Of a stretch of 8,393 bases of DNA, positions 1 through 6,661 are shown in pieces. Origin of the DNA: an uncultured Bacteroidales bacterium. GTDB lineage: Bacteria > Bacteroidota > Bacteroidia > Bacteroidales > Bacteroidaceae. Location of the stretch: the NCBI GenBank assembly GCA_937898885.1, contig CALDKD010000074.1, positions 1 to 8,393 on the forward strand, given 5' to 3'. Position numbers and translations under genes: made by a program. The stretch's first letter is position 1. Each line of letters starts with the position of its first letter. The notes beneath the pieces are model-generated. The model was given only the letters and a program-made list of their open reading frames with translations, was not told the DNA's origin and searched no databases.

Positions 1-68
1 TTATTTATTGCCTGAAAATGCGTATATTCGCAAACAACCATCTTTACAAAACCTCAAACCTGATTGAT

Positions 69-1898
69 ATGGAAGCAAAAAAGAACAGGGATTGGTTCGG
101 CTATCCGATGAATTTTGTGGCATTACGCCTTGGTATTATTTATGTAATCGCCATTATTATGGCGACGGTCAGTTGCAACAAGACTACTGACTCTGTCAAG
201 GTTGCTGACACTGTCGTACGGGGAACAATCCGCACGGCGGAAGAAGACAACCCTATAGTTGAGGCCATCGCCATCAAGGATGGCAAGTTCGTTTATGTAG
301 GCGACAAGGCGGGTGCCGAAGCCTATATAAAAGAGGGAGTCACTCAAGTAATTGACCATACAGGGAAAGGTATGGTTATGCCGGGGTGCTATGACGGCCA
401 CGCTCATTATATGATGACCATCTCTCTTGCCAACATGAAGGGCGGCGTGCTTTTCTCCCGCGAGGACAGAAAGGCTGAGATTCTGAGGAAAGTCGATGCC
501 GCCGCTCTCGAGGCTGCCAATGCCGGGAAGCATTGTCTGATGGGCTTCGGATGGGATTTCTATTCCATAATGATGACCGGTCCTGAGAACAGGATCACTT
601 TAGCTGAGCTGGATGCGGTATCGCACGGAGTGTCTGTAGCAATTTTTGACTCGGGCGGACATAATATGTTCTGCAACACGGAGTGCTTCCGTCGGTGCGG
701 CATCATAGATGATAATGGGAATGTACTCATAAGTAAAATTGAGGGCGGCCGGCTTGAGCTGGATGAGAAGGGATTCCCCACGGGATACTTAGATGAGCGC
801 GTAACAGGATATCCTATGCGTATGGGAGGGCTCATCCCGGACGAGATCATAGACGATGAGGTTGCGAGTATCGCCCTTGAGAAATCGCAGGAGCTGCTGC
901 TGTCCACCGGATATGTGTCATATATGGAAGGTTGGTCCAATGCCTACCATCCAAGCAAGTTCTACGAGGTTGCTAACCGTTTCGACAAGGAAGGCAGGCT
1001 CAAGATGATTCTCTCAATGTCTTACGAGGTTGAGCCCTGGCAGAAGGATATAAGCGGCCAGATTGACGCTCTGGTATCTCTAAGAGAGAAATACAGCACA
1101 TCACACGTGCGTCCCGAATATCTGAAGGTGTTTATGGATGGCGTAGTGGAAGCTTCCACCGGCTCGATGTTCAAGCCATACAAGAGCGGAATCGTCTATG
1201 GCAGTCACTGGCCAGTGGACCGCCTTGCCGACATCACACGCGAGTGCAATGCCAAGGGCATCACCGTACATACTCACGTAATGGGAGACAAAGCCATTGC
1301 CGAGACCGCCGACGCCTATATCAAGGGTGGTGACGGAGTGCACCGCAACTGTCTGGTACATCTGCGCAATGTGCGCAAGGAGGATTTCAAGCGCTTTGCC
1401 GGAAACAACATTGCCTGCACTGCCGGAATAACCTGGCACGTCACGGACGAACTTACTCTGAAGGTAATGTCTGACTATTTAGACGAGGATTATGTACTGC
1501 ACGGATATCCAATAAAGTCTTTCTTTGATGCCGGAGTCAAGGCGTCCAGCCATACCGACTATCCGGCCAACGGAGCCAGTCCTCAGGACCCGTTCGGAAT
1601 TATGGAGGTTGCTCTCACCGGCCAGATTATTGACCTTAATACAGGAGAAACCACGCCGGAATTCGACACGGAAGAGCTTATCTCTCTGGAGCAGGCTCTC
1701 CAGGCCCTGACAATCAACGGAGCCTGGCAGCTGGGGCTGGAGAACGAGCGCGGCAGCATCAAGGTTGGCAAATATGCGGACTTCGTCATTGCCGACAAGG
1801 ATGTCTTTGATTGCCCGATCAAAGACATCCACAAGACAAAGGTAGTCTCCACCTGGTTTGAGGGAGAGAAAGTTTATCAATCCGGGACAGGACAATAA
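69..1898 (+). CDS. Predicted lipoprotein amidohydrolase (amidohydrolase-3, YtcJ-like family)
   Basis: A metal-dependent hydrolase of the amidohydrolase superfamily, probably acting on C-N bonds of amides or N-formyl compounds; the substrate is unknown. Residues are numbered from the ATG at 18. A hydrophobic stretch (38-52) ends in ATVSC with Cys53 as lipidation site, so the mature protein should be membrane-anchored outside the cytoplasm. Visible family motifs are MPGCYDGHAH with metal ligands H128 and H130, MGFGWD (175-180), SGGHNMFCN (212-220), GFPTGYLDE (252-260), YLKVFMDG (368-375), HTHVMGD (418-424), VHLR (H448), SHTD (D513) and the C-terminal beta-sandwich region NERGSIKVGKYADFVIAD (576-593). 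The length is normal for the family. Starts at 18, 69 and 108 are all in frame. I prefer 69 (A-rich upstream, KKNR in the n-region); 108 would give the shortest standard signal peptide. The membrane-protein gene follows after 6 nt, suggesting an operon. HLR and SHTD replace the more usual HAQ and GSD-type motifs. Confidence 0.88.
   Translation: MEAKKNRDWFGYPMNFVALRLGIIYVIAIIMATVSCNKTTDSVKVADTVVRGTIRTAEEDNPIVEAIAIKDGKFVYVGDKAGAEAYIKEGVTQVIDHTGKGMVMPGCYDGHAHYMMTISLANMKGGVLFSREDRKAEILRKVDAAALEAANAGKHCLMGFGWDFYSIMMTGPENRITLAELDAVSHGVSVAIFDSGGHNMFCNTECFRRCGIIDDNGNVLISKIEGGRLELDEKGFPTGYLDERVTGYPMRMGGLIPDEIIDDEVASIALEKSQELLLSTGYVSYMEGWSNAYHPSKFYEVANRFDKEGRLKMILSMSYEVEPWQKDISGQIDALVSLREKYSTSHVRPEYLKVFMDGVVEASTGSMFKPYKSGIVYGSHWPVDRLADITRECNAKGITVHTHVMGDKAIAETADAYIKGGDGVHRNCLVHLRNVRKEDFKRFAGNNIACTAGITWHVTDELTLKVMSDYLDEDYVLHGYPIKSFFDAGVKASSHTDYPANGASPQDPFGIMEVALTGQIIDLNTGETTPEFDTEELISLEQALQALTINGAWQLGLENERGSIKVGKYADFVIADKDVFDCPIKDIHKTKVVSTWFEGEKVYQSGTGQ
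1799..1830 (+). repeat. Perfect 13-bp inverted repeat inside the amidohydrolase gene
   Basis: The arms GGATGTCTTTGAT (1799-1811) and ATCAAAGACATCC (1818-1830) are exactly complementary around the 6-nt loop TGCCCG. The repeat lies about 65 nt before the stop codon and codes for ordinary family residues (DVFDCPIKDI). No T-run follows, so it is not a standard intrinsic terminator. A strong mRNA hairpin here could affect mRNA decay or coupling to the next gene; this is inference. Confidence 0.8.
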
Positions 1899-1904
1899 TA
1901 GCCG

Positions 1905-2441
1905 ATGAAAATGGCAGGAAAAGCTATCTCGGTCACCTCGTCCTTTTTGAAAGCCCTTGAGGCCAATCATCCCAAGGGCATACGGGTGAGGTCACGCCTT
2001 GCTGTCATCTGCGCTGTGGTATTCATAGTCATCGATGTCATTTTTGTAGCCTACAACTACGATTACCTGCCAGATATCATACCTGCTTTTGAAGACACGG
2101 AAGGCATATTTATCAAGGCTGTAGAGAAATCATCGTACATTGGCTATGATTTCCAACGTCTGGCCATTCTTATCTCAGCATTCATTGTGGCATGGGCAAT
2201 AAAGCCATGTTTCAAGACGGACATCATCTATAGGCGTGTGCGCTGTCTCATCCTTGACATAGCCAACCTTACCATTGTGTCGGCCATTGCGATGACAATG
2301 TTGGAACTGGCTATAGCCAAGGGCGAATCAAAGGAAATATCCTACTCCTCGCAGTGGATTGCATTTCTCTTCTGGGTTGTGGTTATGGCAATTGAGTTTG
2401 CTTTCGACCTCAGAAAAATCAGGAAGTCGGGTGTAGTCTGA
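1905..2441 (+). CDS. Four-helix integral membrane protein, weakly SdpI/DUF1648-like
   Basis: A protein of 178 residues with four predicted transmembrane helices at about 32-50, 86-100, 114-135 and 150-168. It has a basic N-terminus and a basic C-terminus (LRKIRKSG), which places both ends in the cytoplasm. The segment after helix 1 (YDYLPDIIPAFEDTEG, 52-67) recalls the LPxxIPxHxxxxG motif of DUF1648/SdpI-type membrane proteins, but the usual His is absent, so this assignment is tentative. The start lies 6 nt after the amidohydrolase stop with no room for a promoter, so the two genes are almost certainly co-transcribed. A second ATG two codons in (1911) is an alternative start. The function is unknown; it might assist or be regulated with the exported hydrolase. 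Confidence 0.8.
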   Translation: MKMAGKAISVTSSFLKALEANHPKGIRVRSRLAVICAVVFIVIDVIFVAYNYDYLPDIIPAFEDTEGIFIKAVEKSSYIGYDFQRLAILISAFIVAWAIKPCFKTDIIYRRVRCLILDIANLTIVSAIAMTMLELAIAKGESKEISYSSQWIAFLFWVVVMAIEFAFDLRKIRKSGVV

Positions 2442-2456
2442 AATAGTCGCTATTAT

Positions 2457-2494
2457 CATTCCAGTGACTAAGAACCTGCACTGGAGAATGTTTT
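2457..2494 (+). terminator. Candidate intrinsic terminator after the amidohydrolase unit
   Basis: CATTCCAGTG (2457-2466) pairs with CACTGG and AATG (2479-2484, 2487-2490), leaving a 2-nt bulge and a 12-nt loop. TTTT follows directly at 2491-2494. It starts 15 nt after the membrane-protein stop codon. The long loop and short T-run make it a moderate candidate. The 111-nt gap up to 2552 also holds a TATCTTTC sequence at 2503-2510 that resembles a -7 box but has no TTTG partner. Confidence 0.5.
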
Positions 2495-2552
2495 CCTGCC
2501 GCTATCTTTCTGGGAGGTGATTGAATAATTAAGTATTATTTACAGCACCACT

Positions 2553-2801
2553 ATGACAACATTTGTAATAATATTCGGAATAATAACATGCTCACTGGTA
2601 TCTGTGCTGGTGGGCTTGCTGGGCGCACGGCGCAGGATTGGATTTGGATGGGCGTACTTGATTTCTATCATCACTACCCCGCTGATTGGGCTTATTGTTA
2701 CACTACTGTTTGAGAAGCTTCCGGATGGTGAAAAGAGATCCAGGATGTGGTCAACTTCAAATGGAATGGAAAGAAAGGAAAAACAGGTTTTTAGCATATG
2801 A
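2553..2801 (+). CDS. Small two-helix membrane protein
   Basis: An 82-residue protein with two hydrophobic helices, about 4-23 and 32-53, joined by the short basic turn GARRRIGFG (24-32) and followed by a charged, Lys/Arg-rich cytoplasmic tail. The IGFGWAYLISIITTPLIGLIV pattern resembles small hypothetical membrane proteins I associate with Bacteroidota; no function is known to me. Its stop overlaps the start of the next gene (ATGA at 2798-2801), implying translational coupling and possibly a membrane partnership with the large downstream protein. The start has no Shine-Dalgarno within normal distance. A GGGAGGTGA at 2512-2520 lies 32 nt upstream and is too far to act on this ATG. A weak -7-like TATCTTTC at 2503-2510 may mark the operon promoter. 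Confidence 0.72.
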   Translation: MTTFVIIFGIITCSLVSVLVGLLGARRRIGFGWAYLISIITTPLIGLIVTLLFEKLPDGEKRSRMWSTSNGMERKEKQVFSI

Positions 2802-5320
2802 ATTATATGGGCAGAGTTATTAGAAAAGAAAATGGTCACAAAGTTTGGCCTGATGTATATGTTTTGATGAGGATATATTTCTCTCCATCAGAATTCTCCG
2901 AGGCGGAGAAAGAATTGCGGAATGATAATGAAGATAGGGCAAAGAAAATAGTATCCAAGTGTTTGGATAAACTCAACATCTCTCTAAATTCCGTTAAGGC
3001 CAACAGGGAGCAATATGAAAAGAGATGCAAAGAGGGCGATTCAGGTCGTGTCATCTTTCTCTACAATGATGACACACCGAAATTGGGGAACGAGAAGTTG
3101 TATGATACATATAAAGAATGTTTAAACAACAAACTGACAAAATGCTTTGGGGAGGAAAGATTTATAGAGACCTCAAAAAGCGGAACTGAACCCGGTGGGA
3201 TGGGCTCCGCGTATTCTACATATCTTGTACGTGAACTTTTTCTATCGAAAGCTAAAGATTGTGATGTGGCCATCTCGCTAGATCAGGATGACAGGCTGAT
3301 GGACGGGGCAGTTCTAAATATCGTAAAGAAGATGCCTCAGGGAGGAATTGTAGTATCCCCGTTCAGAATTGAGGATAAAGAACATCTTGATATCACTGAT
3401 GATGGTGGCCGTTTGCATAATCATATAGCAAGAAGGATGTCATGCAAATGCCTATCTCTTCGGATAATAAAAGGAAAATGTCCGTTCAAAGACCTGACTC
3501 TGGAAAAAATGTACTTCCCACATGGTTGTTCTGAAATGAGGGGTTTGTACCAATCCTTCAAGAAGAATTTTTTGCCCTGCGGTAAGGATAACGGCATTTT
3601 TTGGAAACGCCTTGGAATCAAAATATCGAATATACTAATCGGAAAACGAAACATTGCAGAACTAAGTAGTATAGGATGGTCAAAATCTTATACGAAGACT
3701 GCTCTTTATCAGTACCACCAGGATCTGAAACTGTTTTTCTATCTAAGAGCATGTGAAAACAACAAAGAATCCGAAAATTCAGAAACTAGCCTTTTGCAAT
3801 TCTTATTGGACCATAGAGCTTATGAAGATTTCATTGATTTTTATATGCTCCTGTTTGAGGGGATTCCAATCTCCGGCATAAAGCAAGCCAGCCATACATA
3901 TATCAAGAACCCCAAATCAATTACCAGCACTCCTACGGTTGAGGATTTCCGGGATCATAGAACCGCCAATCTCATTGCTCTGATTGATTTGTGTTATGCA
4001 AAGAAAAAAGAGTTGTTGAGGTTGCCTGAAAATAGGGAGGAATATGGCATTAATTGGAAGGTGCCCGGTGTTTACCAGAAACTCTGTGACAACTTTGAGA
4101 TTAAGTTACTCCACTATATTGCATCAAAAACAAGCCAAATTGAGACAATACTGGCAAAATATATCGATGATTATGAGAAAAAAGGGGAAAACAAATATGC
4201 TGATTTCTCCGCTAAAACTCATAAGGGCTTCTTTATCAACAAGCTGACCAGACTTGCATTAGGAGAGAACCGTGGTAGTAAGCAGGACAAAGAATTGTTC
4301 CGCTTCGAATCCAGCCGTTCTGCGACAAGTAAAACGAACTTTGAGAAACTGTTCAGTAAAGAAAATTTCAATAAAATTCCCCAATACGGAAAGCTGCAAG
4401 AGAATGTTTCCTCTAAATACGTTCTGATACAAGCTTCAGCGCAAGAGGGAGAATTAAGGAAAAAATATTTGAAGACCTCTCCTAAAGAAGATAAAGTAGA
4501 AAAACTTACATCCGGAAATGTCACCCCTCATACCATACAAATGATATATCTAATATTTTTACTGATTGCCCATATTTTCATTTTGGGGTATTTTATTTTT
4601 TCAGCTTCCGGTCGATTGGGAGACTGTTTAAAGATCGTCGAGAAGATCGTCGAGAAGCCTGAACTGATAGCGGCTATAATTGCACTTGGAGGCGTGATAC
4701 TAACCATCCTTGCAAATGAGCTTTTTAAAATTATAGCTCTATGTCAAGAAGAAAGTTCAACAGCAAAACTTTACTATTCCGAATTCTATGATTTGATTCG
4801 TCACATCGAAGCAAATTTGAAGGTAATGGTTCAAATTCGTAAAGAAATACTTGAGCGCCCCAAAGATTTGGCGTCATTTCCCTCCGTGCAGGATATTCAT
4901 TTCGACAATTTGCGATGGCCGGAGAATTCAATACTGTTTTCTGATGAGATGGCAAAATTGATATCACGCGACCGCGTTGATGATTTTGCAAGGCTGAAAG
5001 TCAATATCCGTAACATTAACAATAGCGCGAAATGGCTGGAAGAGCAGGCCCACTTTGAAACAGACCTCCTGAAACCTTTAGAGTGGGAGATTACTCGTTA
5101 TTTTGGATATTTGGCCAATCTGTATTTTTTGCGAGACAATAATTACCGTTTCCCGGAATCCGATGAAATCGATAAGTATTTGCAAGAAAAGTCAGTACTC
5201 AACAGATTAACTACTCTATTTATTTCTTACGGAAGTAGCGAACGCTTAAGCATGGTCAATGAATTTATTAACAAATATTTTGATGACCGTCGTATGAAAC
5301 GCTCCGTTTTGGTTAAATAA
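2798..5320 (+). CDS. Large membrane protein with GT-A glycosyltransferase-like N-terminal domain
   Basis: An 840-residue protein that I do not recognise as a named family. Residues about 18-330 follow the GT-A (family 2-like) order: a first strand VYVLMRIYF (20-28), a helix around 47-70, a strand RVIFLYND (84-91), the segment GGMGSAYSTYLVRELFLSKA (133-152) and a strand ending in the acidic motif SLDQDD (D162, D164, D165). The last two elements match the donor-binding region and DxD metal site. The middle (about 330-570) is helical and charged. Two membrane helices follow at about 580-602 and 622-645, separated by a short loop with the repeat KIVEKIVEK. The C-terminal 190 residues are helical and probably cytosolic. 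The gene is translationally coupled to the small membrane protein upstream and followed after 15 nt by a KdsC-like phosphatase. It is clearly AT-richer than the amidohydrolase gene. It could be a membrane-bound sugar transferase or a defence protein using a nucleotide-sugar fold; donor and acceptor are unknown. Confidence 0.7.
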   Translation: MNYMGRVIRKENGHKVWPDVYVLMRIYFSPSEFSEAEKELRNDNEDRAKKIVSKCLDKLNISLNSVKANREQYEKRCKEGDSGRVIFLYNDDTPKLGNEKLYDTYKECLNNKLTKCFGEERFIETSKSGTEPGGMGSAYSTYLVRELFLSKAKDCDVAISLDQDDRLMDGAVLNIVKKMPQGGIVVSPFRIEDKEHLDITDDGGRLHNHIARRMSCKCLSLRIIKGKCPFKDLTLEKMYFPHGCSEMRGLYQSFKKNFLPCGKDNGIFWKRLGIKISNILIGKRNIAELSSIGWSKSYTKTALYQYHQDLKLFFYLRACENNKESENSETSLLQFLLDHRAYEDFIDFYMLLFEGIPISGIKQASHTYIKNPKSITSTPTVEDFRDHRTANLIALIDLCYAKKKELLRLPENREEYGINWKVPGVYQKLCDNFEIKLLHYIASKTSQIETILAKYIDDYEKKGENKYADFSAKTHKGFFINKLTRLALGENRGSKQDKELFRFESSRSATSKTNFEKLFSKENFNKIPQYGKLQENVSSKYVLIQASAQEGELRKKYLKTSPKEDKVEKLTSGNVTPHTIQMIYLIFLLIAHIFILGYFIFSASGRLGDCLKIVEKIVEKPELIAAIIALGGVILTILANELFKIIALCQEESSTAKLYYSEFYDLIRHIEANLKVMVQIRKEILERPKDLASFPSVQDIHFDNLRWPENSILFSDEMAKLISRDRVDDFARLKVNIRNINNSAKWLEEQAHFETDLLKPLEWEITRYFGYLANLYFLRDNNYRFPESDEIDKYLQEKSVLNRLTTLFISYGSSERLSMVNEFINKYFDDRRMKRSVLVK
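4631..4657 (+). repeat. 12-bp tandem repeat, 2.25 copies, in frame
   Basis: AAGATCGTCGAG occurs twice back to back (4631-4642, 4643-4654), followed by AAG. It encodes KIVEKIVEK in the short loop between the two membrane helices of the large protein. The copies are identical, which points to a recent slipped-strand duplication of four codons. Changes in copy number would keep the reading frame. Confidence 0.9.
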
Positions 5321-5335
5321 GAAATAACAAATGGT

Positions 5336-5815
5336 ATGATAAAAGGATTATTGTTCATTGATGTTGATGGCACTTTGACAGATGGGAAGATATATATGGG
5401 AATCAATGGGGAAATAATGAAGGCATTTTCTGTCAAAGACGGCTGTGGAATTCAAAGAATAGTTGATGGTTCTATTGCACTGCCGATTGTTATTACCGGG
5501 AGAGAATCAAAGATTGTAGAAAACAGATGCAAGGAATTGGAAGTCTGCAATTGTATTCAAGGGGCCAAAGACAAAGCCTCAGTTATTAAAGAATATGAAA
5601 AGCTTTTCCCCGGTTGCCCTTTAGCATATATCGGTGATGATCTCAATGACATTGATGCAATGGAATATGTGAAATCGAGAAATGGAGTAACGGCCTGTCC
5701 ATCCGATGCCTGCAAAAATGTGCAGGATATTGTTGATTATGTATGCAAGAACATAGGTGGAAACGGGGCTGTCAGAGAATTTATTGATTACTTGTATAAC
5801 ACTATGTCGCTATGA
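5336..5815 (+). CDS. KdsC-like HAD phosphatase
   Basis: A 159-residue HAD-superfamily phosphatase of the small, capless KdsC type (Kdo-8-phosphate phosphatase and relatives acting on nonulosonate phosphates). All HAD motifs are present: DVDGTLTDG with nucleophile D9 and acid/base D11, ITGRES with T54, Lys in AKDKAS (K78/K80), and IGDDLNDIDAM (99-109) with D101, D102 and D105. The C-terminal GGNGAVREF (141-149) is the KdsC-type tail that reaches a neighbouring subunit in the tetramer, so the enzyme looks complete and active. It starts 15 nt after the large membrane protein and overlaps the next gene by 4 nt. No other Kdo or sialic acid synthesis genes are present, so it may have been recruited to release phosphate from a sugar or nucleotide connected with the neighbouring transferase-like protein. 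The exact substrate cannot be read from the sequence. Confidence 0.85.
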   Translation: MIKGLLFIDVDGTLTDGKIYMGINGEIMKAFSVKDGCGIQRIVDGSIALPIVITGRESKIVENRCKELEVCNCIQGAKDKASVIKEYEKLFPGCPLAYIGDDLNDIDAMEYVKSRNGVTACPSDACKNVQDIVDYVCKNIGGNGAVREFIDYLYNTMSL

Positions 5816-6138
5816 CCAATCAGGATATCATACAAGGTTTGATAAATCGTGACGAGCGCATTACGCAAGAATTTTTCTTTCACAAATGCCAGCCGATTAT
5901 TTTCTCAATAATAAGCAGATACTTTCCTTCGGGGGCCGACTATGATGAGTTGACGAACGATTTGTATCTTCATCTTATGGAAAACGATGCCCATTGTCTT
6001 CGGATGTATGAAGGGCGCTCGTCCATATATCAATGGCTCAAGGTCGTAGCTAAAAATTTCTTTCTGGATAAATTAGGGAGTGTCGGGAAATGCTATATCG
6101 GATTTATTAATTTCTTTCATGGATATCTAAAAATATAA
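5812..6138 (+). CDS. Truncated ECF-type sigma factor, region 2 only
   Basis: Residues 1-87 match region 2 of Bacteroidota ECF-like sigma factors: FFFHKCQPIIFSIISRYF (core-binding helix, 21-38), YDELTNDLYLHLM (44-56), then YEGRSSIYQWLKVVAKNFFLDK (66-87), where -10 recognition normally lies. After K87 (codon at 6070-6072) the similarity stops and a hydrophobic tail of 21 residues, unlike any sigma sequence, leads to the stop. Region 4, which recognises the -35 element, is missing; such proteins are usually about 180-200 residues long. I looked for region 4 in the shifted frame just after the break and did not find it, so a simple frameshift does not explain the loss. The start codon overlaps the phosphatase stop (ATGA, 5812-5815), so it is translationally coupled. 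It is either a decayed gene joined to foreign DNA or a small region-2 protein that still binds RNA polymerase. Confidence 0.72.
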   Translation: MTNQDIIQGLINRDERITQEFFFHKCQPIIFSIISRYFPSGADYDELTNDLYLHLMENDAHCLRMYEGRSSIYQWLKVVAKNFFLDKLGSVGKCYIGFINFFHGYLKI

Positions 6139-6157
6139 ACCTCTTTTATTTATATTT

Positions 6158-6655
6158 ATGCCTAAGAGCATATTAACAACCATTCTATTACTTTTGTTTG
6201 TGGGCTTGTGCAGTGCACAAACAGGTGTTTATGTGGTTAAGGGTAATGTGGTAAACGTTAGGTCGGGATACAGACGCACGCTGTTGAACTATCAAAACGG
6301 TTCGGCTATTGTGGCACGGGTTACCATGGGCAAGACTATTGACGTATCTTTAATGCCGACTGTCATTAACCTACAAGCCGGGCATCCCAATGCCAAAGCT
6401 GTATCTAACTGGGGGCTTAACAATGGATATGTAACCGGGGAATGGTGGCGTGGTGACCGTGACACCAAGTGGTGGGAGATTTGTCTGTACGACCGCCAGA
6501 ACCGCTACAATGACAGCTGGAGAATTAGGCCTATCTATGCTATCAATTCAATCTCCGGTATAATGCAGCGCATACCTGGTGGAACGGCCCACTGGCTGTT
6601 CCAAAAGATGGCCTGGAATGACCTGATGAATAGTATTAAAAGTGTTTTCAATTAA
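6158..6655 (+). CDS. Secreted Trp-rich protein of unknown function
   Basis: A 165-residue protein with a clear type I signal peptide: basic MPK start, hydrophobic core 5-17 and a likely cut after CSA (20/21). The Cys at 18 lacks a proper lipobox, so I do not call a lipoprotein. The mature part has eight tryptophans, including two WW pairs at 96-97 and 105-106 in EWWRGDRDTKWWE, and the motif NVVNVRSG (30-37), which faintly recalls SH3-type secreted domains. I do not recognise the family. It follows the sigma fragment after 19 T-rich nt and precedes the next gene by 6 nt, in the same reading frame, so the pair is probably co-transcribed. It might be an exported effector or cell-surface protein; nothing seen decides this. 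Confidence 0.65.
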   Translation: MPKSILTTILLLLFVGLCSAQTGVYVVKGNVVNVRSGYRRTLLNYQNGSAIVARVTMGKTIDVSLMPTVINLQAGHPNAKAVSNWGLNNGYVTGEWWRGDRDTKWWEICLYDRQNRYNDSWRIRPIYAINSISGIMQRIPGGTAHWLFQKMAWNDLMNSIKSVFN

Positions 6656-6661
6656 AGCTAT

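Noticed and set aside
8..19. 12-mer TTGCCTGAAAAT repeated at 4022-4033
   Set aside because: A 12-base match is expected by chance in a window of this size, and the flanks differ.
1206..1217. 12-bp palindrome CACTGGCCAGTG
   Set aside because: It lies inside a conserved coding segment and has no loop or regulatory context; its similarity to the arms at 2461-2484 is only six bases.
1479..1970. Long minus-strand open frame
   Set aside because: It lies antisense to the conserved C-terminal part of the amidohydrolase and into the next gene, with no recognisable protein features.
2512..2528. Shine-Dalgarno-like GGGAGGTGA with a possible tiny frame starting at TTG (2521)
   Set aside because: It is 32 nt from the next real start, the frame has only three codons, and other genes here do not use such sites.
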